The notes under the pieces: model-generated | Databases searched by the model: none | What the model saw: only the letters and a program-made list of their open reading frames with translations | What the model was told of the DNA's origin: nothing | Program-made: the position numbers and the translations under genes | DNA from: Fusobacterium nucleatum_L | Lineage (GTDB): Bacteria; Fusobacteriota; Fusobacteriia; Fusobacteriales; Fusobacteriaceae | DNA length: 64,000 nucleotides | Direction: 5' to 3' | Assembly (NCBI RefSeq): GCF_050231725.1 | Contig: NZ_CP077172.1 | Span: 1,426,001 to 1,490,000 of the forward strand | Part shown: one piece after another, positions 1 to 8,684 of the stretch | Position numbering within the stretch: position 1 is the first letter of the stretch | How the letters are laid out: every line of letters starts with the position of its first letter

Positions 1-844
1 CAGGATTATATTCATAATTTCCGCTGTAATAAGAATTTAAAGCATCTTTATATACCTTTACACAGTTCGATACATAGTAAATCCCTTTCATTCTACCTTC
101 AATTTTTAGTGAATCTACTCCTGCATCTAAGATTTTATCTATCATTTCAATAGTACATAAATCTTTTGAGTTAAAAATATATGTTCCATGTTCATCTTCA
201 TATACTGGCATAGTTTCACCAGGTCTTGTTTCTTCAACTAATGAATATTTCCATCTACAAGCTTGAGCACAATCTCCTCTATTTGCATCTCTACCCGTCA
301 TATAGTTACTTAGTAGACATCTACCAGAAATTGCCATACACATAGCTCCATGTACAAAAACTTCTAATTCTATATCAGGAACTTTTTCTCTAATTTCCTT
401 TATATTTTCCAAAGAAATTTCTCTTGCAAGAACAACTCTTTTTGCTCCCATATCTTTCCACATTTTAACTGATCTCCAGTTTGTGTTACTTGCTTGTGTA
501 CTAATACTAATATTCAAATTAGAGTTTTCTTTTACAATTTGGAATACTCCTAAGTCAGCAACAATAACCCCGTCTACTCCTACTTTTTCTAAAAACTTCA
601 CATATTCAGGTAAAGCTTCTAGTTCATCATTATGTGGAATTATATTAAGAGTTATATAAACTCTTTTACCTCTTTCATGAGCATAAGCTACAGCTTCTTC
701 TAATTCTTCATCAGAGAAGTTATTGCTCCCTGCTCTTAAGTTAAACATCTTTCCACCCATAAATACAGCATCTGCTCCATAATGTAATGCCATCTTAAAT
801 TTTTCCATATTCCCAGCAGGTGCTAGTAATTCTACCTTTTTCAA
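1..844 (-). CDS. U32 peptidase-family protein (TrhP-like), 3' end outside window
   Basis: About 281 codons are visible and the gene runs off the left edge. The chosen start is TTG at 844, which gives MKKVELLAPAGNMEKFK, the usual family N-terminus, with GAAGGGA a few bases upstream; no ATG fits this N-terminus. The U32 signature is present (EVFVHGAMC...SGRCLLS, followed by GDCAQACRWKY with its cysteines). Family members were first called collagenase-like proteases, but many, such as TrhP/YegQ, act in prephenate-dependent hydroxylation of tRNA U34. TrhP-like function is an inference from the family. The gene lies 40 bp downstream of dnaB on the same strand. Confidence 0.88.
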   Translation of the reverse strand, partial: MKKVELLAPAGNMEKFKMALHYGADAVFMGGKMFNLRAGSNNFSDEELEEAVAYAHERGKRVYITLNIIPHNDELEALPEYVKFLEKVGVDGVIVADLGVFQIVKENSNLNISISTQASNTNWRSVKMWKDMGAKRVVLAREISLENIKEIREKVPDIELEVFVHGAMCMAISGRCLLSNYMTGRDANRGDCAQACRWKYSLVEETRPGETMPVYEDEHGTYIFNSKDLCTIEMIDKILDAGVDSLKIEGRMKGIYYVSNCVKVYKDALNSYYSGNYEYNP

Positions 845-884
845 AAATATCATCCCTTCTAAAATTTGTACTAATTTATTATTT

Positions 885-2225
885 TTATTTCACTTGGTCA
901 GTGTAATTTGTAAACTTTGTAAATTCACTCAAGAAATTAAGCTTTACTGTTCCAGTAGCTCCATTTCTGTGTTTTCCTATAATTAATTCTGTTATACCTT
1001 TGTTTTCTGTATCTGGTATATAGTATTCTTCTCTATAAAGAAAGGCAACTATATCAGCATCTTGTTCTATTGCTCCAGATTCTCTTAAATCTGAAAGCAT
1101 AGGTCTTTTATCTATTCTACTTTCAACTGCCCTTGATAATTGAGAAAGGGCTATAATTGGAACATCTAATTCTCTGGCAAGTCCTTTTAATGATCTTGAG
1201 ATATCCGAAATTTCTTGTTGTCTACTAAACTCAGAGCCTCTTCTAGATACACCATTTATTAGTTGCAAATAGTCTATTATAATTAGGTCTAATTGATTTT
1301 GACTTTTCATTTTTCTAGCATAAGATCTAATTTCTAAAACATTTGTATGAGGTAAGTCAGCTACAAATATTGTTGATTCTGCTAAATTACCAGTTGCTAC
1401 TGTAAGTTTTGTCCAATCTTCCTCTTCAAGATAAGCGTTTTTTAGTTTATTTTGTGAAATACCTGATTCAATTGATAGCAGTCTTTGATATAATTGTTGT
1501 ACAGGCATTTCAAGACTAAATACTAATACGTTCTTTTTTTCTTTTCCAGCATTTAAAGCCACATTTAATGCAAAGGCTGTTTTTCCCATAGCAGGCCTTG
1601 CTGCCAAAATTATTAAATCAGAATTGTTAAGACCACTTGTCATTTTATCTAAATCAGTGAAACCTGTTGGGATTCCCAAAGTTTTCCCTCTGTTTCCACT
1701 AATTTTTTCCATTCTCATTACTTCTGCAACACCAGCAGTTTTCATATCAACTATACTACTTTTTAAAATATTTTTAGAAAGATTCAAAACCATTGATTCT
1801 GCATCATCTATAATATCTTCTGCTGTTCTAATATCATTATAGGCAAGTTGTGTAATTTCCGCTCCAACATTTCCTAGTCTTCTTAACATTGCTTTTTCTT
1901 TTATTAAATTAGCATATTCTAAAAGATTGTATGAACTTGAGATTTCATCTAAAATACTCACTAATGTATCACTTACATTTTCTTTATTTTTAGAGTCACT
2001 CTTTCTGATTTCTTCTTCAAGAAAAACTACATCTATACTTTTATTATCAATGTATAAATTTTCCATAGCTTCAAAAATGATTGAATGTTCTTTTCTATAA
2101 AAATCATCAGCATGAATTATATCTCTAATTTCATTAAATAAATCTTCATTATAGAAAATTCCACCTATTAAAGCCCTTTCAGCTTCTAAACTGTAAGGAA
2201 TTTTATTTAAATCTTCAAATTCCAT
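885..2225 (-). CDS. dnaB: Replicative DNA helicase DnaB
   Basis: The hexameric replicative helicase unwinds DNA at the fork and recruits primase. The protein starts MEFEDLNKIPYSLEAERALIGG, the usual DnaB N-terminal domain opening. The RecA-like C-terminal domain shows Walker A AARPAMGKTAF near residue 212 and LIIIDYLQL as Walker B, with later KHRNG-type motifs. About 446 aa is normal for the family. I chose the ATG at 2225 because GGAGG sits just before it; a longer frame starting at a TTG would overlap the end of rplI and lacks a ribosome site. It follows rplI by 10 bp, so the pair is probably co-transcribed. Confidence 0.96.
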   Translation of the reverse strand: MEFEDLNKIPYSLEAERALIGGIFYNEDLFNEIRDIIHADDFYRKEHSIIFEAMENLYIDNKSIDVVFLEEEIRKSDSKNKENVSDTLVSILDEISSSYNLLEYANLIKEKAMLRRLGNVGAEITQLAYNDIRTAEDIIDDAESMVLNLSKNILKSSIVDMKTAGVAEVMRMEKISGNRGKTLGIPTGFTDLDKMTSGLNNSDLIILAARPAMGKTAFALNVALNAGKEKKNVLVFSLEMPVQQLYQRLLSIESGISQNKLKNAYLEEEDWTKLTVATGNLAESTIFVADLPHTNVLEIRSYARKMKSQNQLDLIIIDYLQLINGVSRRGSEFSRQQEISDISRSLKGLARELDVPIIALSQLSRAVESRIDKRPMLSDLRESGAIEQDADIVAFLYREEYYIPDTENKGITELIIGKHRNGATGTVKLNFLSEFTKFTNYTDQVK

Positions 2226-2235
2226 TTTTCCTCCA

Positions 2236-2685
2236 TTATTTAGCAATTACATTTACTTTTACAGTTGCTTTAACATCAGTAAATAATTTTATACTGATTT
2301 CATCAGGACCTAGATTTTTAATATTTGCTTCAATTTTCTTTTTATCTATATCTAGTCCTAACTCTTCTTTTATTTGACTTGCTATTTCTTTACTTGTAAT
2401 TGCTCCAAATAATTTTCCATTTTCTCCTGCTTTTACTGGAATATTTAGAGTTTTACTTTCTAATAATTTTTTTAAATCTAAAGATTTATTTCTTTCTTCT
2501 TCGTGTTTTTTAGCTTCTTTTTTCTTTCTATTTTCTATTTTTTGTAATTCTTCGGGAGTTGCTAAAACTCCTTTTTTCCCTTTTATAAGGAAATTGTGTG
2601 CATAACCATCAGATACTGTTACTATTTCTCCTTTTCTTCCTTGTCCTGCTACATCTTCTAAAAGTATTACTTGTATTTTTGCCAT
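2236..2685 (-). CDS. rplI: 50S ribosomal protein L9
   Basis: L9 is a two-domain protein of the large ribosomal subunit that binds 23S rRNA near the L1 stalk. The N-terminal domain MAKIQVILLEDVAGQGRKGEIVTVSDGYAHNFLI is characteristic, followed by a long charged helix and the C-terminal domain. The length of 149 aa is typical. The start at 2685 is preceded by GGAGG at ordinary spacing; an in-frame ATG five codons upstream overlaps that site and is unlikely. It sits between a YybS-like membrane protein gene and dnaB, a common arrangement in Firmicute-like genomes. Confidence 0.96.
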   Translation of the reverse strand: MAKIQVILLEDVAGQGRKGEIVTVSDGYAHNFLIKGKKGVLATPEELQKIENRKKKEAKKHEEERNKSLDLKKLLESKTLNIPVKAGENGKLFGAITSKEIASQIKEELGLDIDKKKIEANIKNLGPDEISIKLFTDVKATVKVNVIAK

Positions 2686-2700
2686 TTTATTAACCTCCAT

Positions 2701-3531
2701 CTATATTCTTATTTCTTTAATTTCTATAAATTCAAAGCTTATGATAACTCCTATTATAAATGATACAATAGGATAGCTTAATCCTAAAAGTATACTTATA
2801 CCATGTTTTAATATATTTGACTTTACTCCTATCTTTTCAGATAGAACATAAAGATTTTTTATTCCATACCAAGTATATGTATATATTATTATTTTAATTA
2901 TATTGTATTCCAAAAATATATTATGAGGAATATTTAAAAATTTGTGACTCCACACTATTAAAATAAATGGAATTATCCAATAACAAGAAAGTTTCCATAG
3001 CTTATATGTACTTGGTATTAAAGTTAAAAATAGAAAAATTGTTGCTAAAAAAACAAATTTAAAAACTTGATAAAGTATATTTTGACTCATATCTATCATA
3101 GTTTCTTGAAGTCTAATTACATATTCTATCCCTAACTTTTTAAATTCCTCCAATTGTGGTAAGAGATTTATAATATTTATTATTCCTTCTCTATTGATAT
3201 AAATATATAAAAAGATTAAAGTAGTCGGTATTATTGACATAATAACTATTTTGTTATAAACTTGTATCTTCTTAGTAAATCTATTAAATAAGTAGAATGT
3301 GAATTCCATTGTATATGGAAATATCAAATAATATATTAAAAAACTTGGACTAATAGCATACAGTATTAAACTTACTATTATATTTATTGCTAATGAATAT
3401 TTTCTTTTATATAAATTTACCTTAGTTATTTTATAATATGGAATAAGATAAGTTAAAAAAGGTAAAAATAGGGATAATAAAAAATAGAATATTATAGTTG
3501 CTGCTGACATTAGTATACTTACTATTGTCAT
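2701..3531 (-). CDS. YybS/DUF2232-like integral membrane protein
   Basis: This 276-residue protein is almost entirely hydrophobic, with roughly seven to eight predicted membrane segments and few charged residues. Size, topology and position directly upstream of rplI match the YybS/DUF2232 family, whose function is not established. The call relies partly on gene order because sequence motifs in the family are weak. A GGGGGAGA ribosome site precedes the ATG at 3531. The gene ends 15 bp before the rplI start, so the two are probably co-transcribed. Confidence 0.7.
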   Translation of the reverse strand: MTIVSILMSAATIIFYFLLSLFLPFLTYLIPYYKITKVNLYKRKYSLAINIIVSLILYAISPSFLIYYLIFPYTMEFTFYLFNRFTKKIQVYNKIVIMSIIPTTLIFLYIYINREGIINIINLLPQLEEFKKLGIEYVIRLQETMIDMSQNILYQVFKFVFLATIFLFLTLIPSTYKLWKLSCYWIIPFILIVWSHKFLNIPHNIFLEYNIIKIIIYTYTWYGIKNLYVLSEKIGVKSNILKHGISILLGLSYPIVSFIIGVIISFEFIEIKEIRI

Positions 3532-3550
3532 GTTCTCCCCCCCTTCTTAA

Positions 3551-5008
3551 TTAATTTTCTCCTTTAAAGTAATTTTCTACTTTTTTAAAAAATTCAAAGT
3601 TTTCATCATCTTTATCTTTTTTTTGTCCAATAAGTTCGTATCTTACAACTAATTTATTTTCATTAAAAAAGTTCCTTAAAATTTCAGTAAATTCTTGATT
3701 ATATTCAGATGTTTCCATTTGCTCTTTTGCAAATTCATATTTTTTGTCATAATTAATAAAAAGAACATTATTTTCTATTTTCACAGGAGTAGCTCCCATT
3801 AAAAAAACTCTGTATGAAAGTTTTTTCTTATTTGCTTCTGCAAGAATAGAATTCCAATTATTTTTTATATCAGCAATTGTTAAATTTATATTTGTAACTG
3901 TATTTTCTTCTGATTTTTCTTGATTTGATAAAGGTTTAACTATATTTTCATTTGTTTGAGACACAGTTACAACTTTTACAACAGGTTCTTTTATATTTGC
4001 TAAGATATCTGCAACTATTACATAACCTACAAGTTTCTTATCGTCTTCAAATTTAAATTTTCCTATAACATCGTATATTGTTGAAATTATTTTTAAACCT
4101 TTATCTATTTCTAATTCCTTTTTAATAATCATATTTTTACAATATTTTGCTAAATCTTTAAAAAATAATTCTATATCAAAAGATTCATTTGCTAAACTTT
4201 CAAGTTCATTTATTATATCATATTCATTTTGATTTAATAGCTTATTTATAAAAATTTTTATTCTTGAACTTGGTGTTATCCCTAGGGTATCTTCTGCTAT
4301 TTTTAAATTTATTTCTTCTCCATTTGCAGTAACTATAAGTCTTTCTAAAATAGAAATAGAATCTCTCATACTTCCAGAAGAATTTTCATAAATAACAGGA
4401 TAAACATCATCTGTCATAGATAAATTTTCTTCTTTTAATATATGTTCAAGCCTTAATTTCATCTCTTCTAAGTCAAGTGGTTTAAAGTCATATCTTTGAC
4501 AACGAGATATGATTGTAGGTAGTATTTTTTCTAATTCTGTTGTTGCTAATATAAATATAACATGTGCAGGAGGCTCTTCTAAAGTTTTTAAAAGAGCGTT
4601 GAAAGCTTCTTTTGTTAGCATATGAGCTTCATCTATTATATATACTTTTTTCAAGCCTTCAACTGGCTGATAATTAATTTTTTCTTTTAAATTTCTAATT
4701 TCATCAATACTTCTATTAGAAGCAGCATCTATTTCTATTAAATCAGAAAATCTTCCTTCATTTATCGCCTTACAATTTTTACATTCATTACAAGGCTCAC
4801 CATTATCTTTTAGATTTAAACAATTTACACCTTTTGCAATAAGTCTAGCAATTGTTGTTTTTCCTACTCCTCTTGGTCCAGAGAAGAGATAAGCATGTGC
4901 CATTGTTTTATTTTTCAAAGATAACTTTAAACTTTTTACTATTTCATTTTCACCAGATACTTCTGAAAAACTACTGGGTCTATATTTTCTATAAAGTGTA
5001 ATATGCAT
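3551..5008 (-). CDS. dnaX: DNA polymerase III subunit gamma/tau
   Basis: DnaX is the clamp-loader ATPase that loads the beta sliding clamp and holds the replisome together. Visible features are the MHITLYRKYRPSSFSEVSGE N-terminus, Walker A GPRGVGKTT near residue 45, a four-cysteine zinc module (CLNLKDNGEPCNECKNC), the DEAH Walker B box (IIDEAHML) and the sensor region TTELEKILPTIISRCQ. At 485 aa the tau-like tail is short compared with E. coli. The gene starts 3 bp after the NtrC-like gene ends, so translation of the two may be coupled. Confidence 0.95.
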   Translation of the reverse strand: MHITLYRKYRPSSFSEVSGENEIVKSLKLSLKNKTMAHAYLFSGPRGVGKTTIARLIAKGVNCLNLKDNGEPCNECKNCKAINEGRFSDLIEIDAASNRSIDEIRNLKEKINYQPVEGLKKVYIIDEAHMLTKEAFNALLKTLEEPPAHVIFILATTELEKILPTIISRCQRYDFKPLDLEEMKLRLEHILKEENLSMTDDVYPVIYENSSGSMRDSISILERLIVTANGEEINLKIAEDTLGITPSSRIKIFINKLLNQNEYDIINELESLANESFDIELFFKDLAKYCKNMIIKKELEIDKGLKIISTIYDVIGKFKFEDDKKLVGYVIVADILANIKEPVVKVVTVSQTNENIVKPLSNQEKSEENTVTNINLTIADIKNNWNSILAEANKKKLSYRVFLMGATPVKIENNVLFINYDKKYEFAKEQMETSEYNQEFTEILRNFFNENKLVVRYELIGQKKDKDDENFEFFKKVENYFKGEN

Positions 5009-5011
5009 TTT

Positions 5012-6406
5012 CTACTCCAAATCATAATAATTCATTTTTGTTCTTAAAGTATTTCTTGTTATTCCTAAAATTTCTGCTGTTTCTACTTTTTTTCCATTGG
5101 TAATTTCAAGAACTTGTTTAATAATTTCTTTCTCAATTTTTGAGATTATTTCAAAATAATAATCTCTTTTTTTATTTTTACTTCTTAATTGATTTATTTC
5201 ATTTTTAACCAAATTTTCAATAGATATAGTCTTAGATTCTTCTTTTCCATTTAGAATTTTTTCTCCTACAACATTAGGAGGTAAATCTTCTATTAAAATA
5301 CTAGAACCTCTGCACATTGCAACTGCATACTTAATAGCATTTTTTAATTCATTTACATTGCCTGGCCAATCATATCTCATTATTTTTTTTAATGCCATTT
5401 TAGTTACACCTTTTATATTCTTGTTCATCTCTTGGTTACATTCAGCCATATAATGATCAATTATAAAAGGAATATCTTCTTTTCTATCTTTCAAAGTAGG
5501 AATATCTATTTCTAAAACTTTTAATTTTCTATAAAGTTCATCTATAAATACTCCTTTTTCTATAAGTTCTTCTAAATTTACACTTGTAGAAGCTATTATT
5601 CTGACAAAAGCATTTATTGGTTCCATTCCACCTAATCTTAAAAATTTATTTTCTTCTAATAAAAATAAAATTTTAGATTGCATATCAAGGCTTAAGGATT
5701 CTATATTTGCTAAATGTAGAATACCACCTTCAGCTTTCTCTAATTCTCCATATTGACTGAATGCAGCCCCCTCAAATGAACCTTTCTCGTAGCCAAATAA
5801 TTTTCTTTCTAATAAATTAGCTCTATATGAGTTGCAGTTTATACTTATAAGAGGTTTATCATGAACATTACTAAATTGGTGTATTGCTTTAGCAACACTT
5901 GTTTTTCCAGTTCCTCTATCTCCTGTTACTAAAACTGGGGCTGAATTATTTGCAACCTTTCCAATTACTTTATAAAGGTCTATCATAAATTTGCTTCTAC
6001 CTATTAGTTTTTCACCTGTGCTTTTTGTTTTGTCTACTCTTTCAACTAATCCTTTATAATCTTTTACTGATTTTTCTACAATCTTTACAATAGTTTTAGG
6101 AGTTTCTGGTTTTAATATATAATCATAGGCTCCAGCTTTTATACTTCCAGCAATAATTCTCCAATTCGAAGTTTCCCCTAAAATAATTATCACTGATTTT
6201 TTTTGAATTTCAGTTATTTTTACAATTAAATTTATAAGGGCATCTTCTTTTGAATTTCTTTCATCTATTACTATTGCTTCATATTTTCTACTTTTTATGG
6301 CTTCCATAAAAGACATAATATTTTCTACAAATACTAGTTCATTTTCAAAATTATTTTCAAATTCTAATTTTAAGTCATTGTCAAGATGAAAACCCAATAA
6401 TAACAT
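5012..6406 (-). CDS. NtrC-family regulator with a degenerate AAA+ core
   Basis: The domain order is receiver (1-120), AAA+ (about 135-380) and a Fis-type helix-turn-helix (about 425-464, KVETAEILGITRNTLRTKM). The receiver keeps D48 and K99 but lacks the acidic pair near residue 7. In the AAA+ domain Walker A is intact (GDRGTGKT, 162-169). The sigma-54 loop GAFTGA reads GSFEGA (209-214), Walker B LFLDEI reads LHLANI (230-235), and the arginine-finger box FREDLYYRL reads FIDELYRKL (288-296). By family knowledge these residues are needed for ATP hydrolysis and sigma-54 contact, so I infer a DNA-binding pseudo-ATPase. It lies between tonB and dnaX, 16 and 3 bp away. Confidence 0.88.
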   Translation of the reverse strand: MLLLGFHLDNDLKLEFENNFENELVFVENIMSFMEAIKSRKYEAIVIDERNSKEDALINLIVKITEIQKKSVIIILGETSNWRIIAGSIKAGAYDYILKPETPKTIVKIVEKSVKDYKGLVERVDKTKSTGEKLIGRSKFMIDLYKVIGKVANNSAPVLVTGDRGTGKTSVAKAIHQFSNVHDKPLISINCNSYRANLLERKLFGYEKGSFEGAAFSQYGELEKAEGGILHLANIESLSLDMQSKILFLLEENKFLRLGGMEPINAFVRIIASTSVNLEELIEKGVFIDELYRKLKVLEIDIPTLKDRKEDIPFIIDHYMAECNQEMNKNIKGVTKMALKKIMRYDWPGNVNELKNAIKYAVAMCRGSSILIEDLPPNVVGEKILNGKEESKTISIENLVKNEINQLRSKNKKRDYYFEIISKIEKEIIKQVLEITNGKKVETAEILGITRNTLRTKMNYYDLE

Positions 6407-6422
6407 ATTAATCCTCCAGTTT

Positions 6423-7217
6423 TTATTTGAAATTAAAATTATAGTTTAGATAAAATACTCCATTTACTGGCTTACCTTTCTTTAAAAGTTTCACCCTCCA
6501 ACTCCCTACAACTCTTTCAACAGAGGCATCTATTTCAGGGACTCCACTTCCTTCCACTATAACATAAGATAAAATATTTCCTGCTTTATCAACTTTTAAT
6601 TTTATTTTTAATTTTCCATGCTTTCCTGATTCTCTTGCTGATTGTGGAAATTCGGGAACTTTATTGTTATCATTCCAATCAACTAGAAATCCTCCATCAG
6701 AATTTCCCATTTTACTTCCAGATACCAAACCATTGGAATAAGTTACATTTTGTAAAATTCTATCTACCACTTCTTCTCCATCAGGGTCAGTACTTGGACT
6801 GAAACCACCATTTGAAGTTTTTGGTTGTGAATTTGATATTTGTTTTTTTAAGTCAGCCAACGAAGGCTTTTCTTTTTTAGGAGTTGTCTCAGACTTATCT
6901 TTCACTTGAATTGTTTTTTCAGATTGTTTGTCTATATCAACTTTTTTTTCTACCTTTTTACCTTCATTATTTTCAATAGTTTTCTCAGGTATTTTTTCTA
7001 TACTATCTGCATCAAGATTTTGTTTTTTAGCATCTACATTTTTGTCACCTTTAAATTGTGTACTGGAATTTGATTCAGTAGATATAAGTCCTATTTTAAT
7101 TTCATCTGTCTCTATTATTCTATCTGTTGAAAAGATTGTTAAAGCAAATATTATACCTATATTTATAGCTATTGATAAAAATAAACAAATATAGTCATTT
7201 TTCTTCACTTTTATCAC
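6423..7217 (-). CDS. tonB: TonB-like energy-transducing protein
   Basis: TonB spans the periplasm and passes proton-motive force from ExbB/ExbD to outer-membrane receptors. The protein has one N-terminal membrane anchor (about residues 9-28), a long Lys/Glu-rich periplasmic spacer (about 60-130) and a C-terminal TonB fold (about 175-264) with VPEFPQSARESGKHGKLKIKL and the GSGVPEIDASVERVV segment. The length of 264 aa is normal. Its start overlaps the exbD stop by 4 bp, which indicates translational coupling. A TolA-like role cannot be excluded because the operon also carries TPR and small secreted proteins. Confidence 0.9.
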   Translation of the reverse strand: MIKVKKNDYICLFLSIAINIGIIFALTIFSTDRIIETDEIKIGLISTESNSSTQFKGDKNVDAKKQNLDADSIEKIPEKTIENNEGKKVEKKVDIDKQSEKTIQVKDKSETTPKKEKPSLADLKKQISNSQPKTSNGGFSPSTDPDGEEVVDRILQNVTYSNGLVSGSKMGNSDGGFLVDWNDNNKVPEFPQSARESGKHGKLKIKLKVDKAGNILSYVIVEGSGVPEIDASVERVVGSWRVKLLKKGKPVNGVFYLNYNFNFK

Positions 7218-7657
7218 CTACTTTTGATTGCAGTATCTATATTTATGGCACTTGCTCCTGATTCTTTTAGTAAGCTCATTACTTCAACAATGAATCCATA
7301 GTCTATAGTTTTATCAGCTGAAATTATTATATCTTTACTTTCAGAATTATTAAGCTTTTCTGAAACAATTCTAACGAAACTTGCTAAATCTATTTTTTCA
7401 TTTTGAGTTTTTCCTGTATTGTCACTATACTTTAAATATATATTTTTTTCTTTATCAACTAAGATTTGTACATCTTTTAATGTACTTTTTGTCTTTGCAA
7501 CAGTAGATTTAGGTAAATCTATTTTAAATGCTGATCTTTCATCAAAAGTTGTTGCTAACATAAAGAAAATAAGTAAAAGAAAAACTACATCTATAAGTGG
7601 AGTTATTTCTAAAATTAATGTTCCACCACTTCTTCTTTTAATTCTTTCTAATTTCAT
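7214..7657 (-). CDS. exbD: Biopolymer transporter ExbD/TolR family protein
   Basis: ExbD forms the inner-membrane proton channel with ExbB and energises TonB. The protein has a short cytoplasmic start (MKLERIKRRSGGTL), one membrane helix carrying the essential aspartate (ITPLIDVVFLLLIFFML, D23) and a periplasmic domain ending in TIDYGFIVEVMSLLKESGA, the usual family motif. The length of 147 aa fits. It overlaps tonB by 4 bp and follows exbB by 11 bp. TolR and ExbD are hard to separate by sequence alone; the neighbouring tonB favours ExbD. Confidence 0.93.
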   Translation of the reverse strand: MKLERIKRRSGGTLILEITPLIDVVFLLLIFFMLATTFDERSAFKIDLPKSTVAKTKSTLKDVQILVDKEKNIYLKYSDNTGKTQNEKIDLASFVRIVSEKLNNSESKDIIISADKTIDYGFIVEVMSLLKESGASAINIDTAIKSR

Positions 7658-7668
7658 TTCTTCTGCAC

Positions 7669-8280
7669 CTACTCTCTAAAGTGGTTTAATAACTCTGTAC
7701 AAGTTTTTTCTATATCAGTTACTACTAAATCAATCTTTTTATTAAAATAATTATAAAAAACCATACAAGGTATAGCTACAATAAGTCCACCTGCTGTTGT
7801 ATACAAAGCTTCTGATATTCCTTTTGCTAAAACTCCTGCATCACCTGTTCCATTTAAAGCTATAGAGTTAAATGCAGTAATCATTCCAGTAACAGTCCCT
7901 AATAGTCCTAATAATGGAGAAGCATTAGCTACCAACGAAAGAAGCCACATATTTCTTTCTAATGCCTTTATTCTTTCTATTGCTTTTTCTTTACCTTTTT
8001 CTTCAAGAGCTGATAAAGTTTCTTTATTTTCTTTATAACCATAAATTAATATTTCTTTTAATACTAATGAAGTTGACGACTTATTAGAGTTTAAAGCGAC
8101 TATTGCTTCTTTTATTCTACCTTCCTTTATAAGTTGTCTTACATCTGAAGGTAGTTTAGAAAAATTATTTCTTTCTTTTATTAAAAAATATGAAAACCTT
8201 TCTAATATTGCATAAAGACCTATTATTCCCATAAAGAGAATAAAATACATTAATATTCCACCTGCTTTAAGTATTTGCAT
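7669..8280 (-). CDS. exbB: MotA/TolQ/ExbB proton channel family protein
   Basis: ExbB is the pentameric inner-membrane scaffold of the ExbB/ExbD motor. The protein has an N-terminal membrane helix, a cytoplasmic middle and two C-terminal helices with the diagnostic LSLVANASPLLGLLGTVTGMI and the GISEALYTTAGGLIVAIP segment. The length of 203 aa is normal. It is the first of the three motor genes in transcription order and lies 28 bp downstream of a small secreted-protein gene, so all five genes from the TPR protein to TonB probably form one operon. Confidence 0.94.
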   Translation of the reverse strand: MQILKAGGILMYFILFMGIIGLYAILERFSYFLIKERNNFSKLPSDVRQLIKEGRIKEAIVALNSNKSSTSLVLKEILIYGYKENKETLSALEEKGKEKAIERIKALERNMWLLSLVANASPLLGLLGTVTGMITAFNSIALNGTGDAGVLAKGISEALYTTAGGLIVAIPCMVFYNYFNKKIDLVVTDIEKTCTELLNHFRE

Positions 8281-8308
8281 TTCTGTTTCTTCCTTTCATA
8301 AAGTATAA

Positions 8309-8665
8309 TTAACCAAATAATTTATCTAAAACTCTTCTAAAAAATCCTTTTTTCTCTACCCCTCTTGATAATTCTTCTTCTAAAGTAGCAGTATTTTCTT
8401 GATTGACTTTTATTTTATCTCCATTTTCTTTTAAGTTTTCTCCTGTTATATTTACAGAAGATGACTCTAAATTTTGATTTTGAAGTATTAAATCTTCAGT
8501 ATCTATTTCTTTTACATCTAGTTGTTGATTATTTTCACTAGTGACTTGTTTAGTAATTTCGGTTGTAGTTGTATTTTCTTCTACTGGATTTTCAGTTGTA
8601 GCAGTGTCTTCTGCATAAGCCATTAGACCTAATACCAAAAATAATGCTAACAATTTTTTATTCAT
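8309..8665 (-). CDS. Small secreted acidic protein, function unknown
   Basis: This 118-residue protein begins with a clear signal peptide (MNKKLLALFLVLGLMAYAED, cleavage likely after AYA). The mature part is rich in Thr, Glu, Gln and Asn and ends in a basic, aromatic segment (GVEKKGFFRRVLDKLFG) that could form an amphipathic helix. I do not recognise a family. It lies 19 bp after the TPR gene and 28 bp before exbB, so a periplasmic role linked to the ExbBD-TonB motor is a reasonable inference from position only. Confidence 0.75.
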   Translation of the reverse strand: MNKKLLALFLVLGLMAYAEDTATTENPVEENTTTTEITKQVTSENNQQLDVKEIDTEDLILQNQNLESSSVNITGENLKENGDKIKVNQENTATLEEELSRGVEKKGFFRRVLDKLFG

Positions 8666-8684
8666 TTTTACCTCCTCTTATAAC

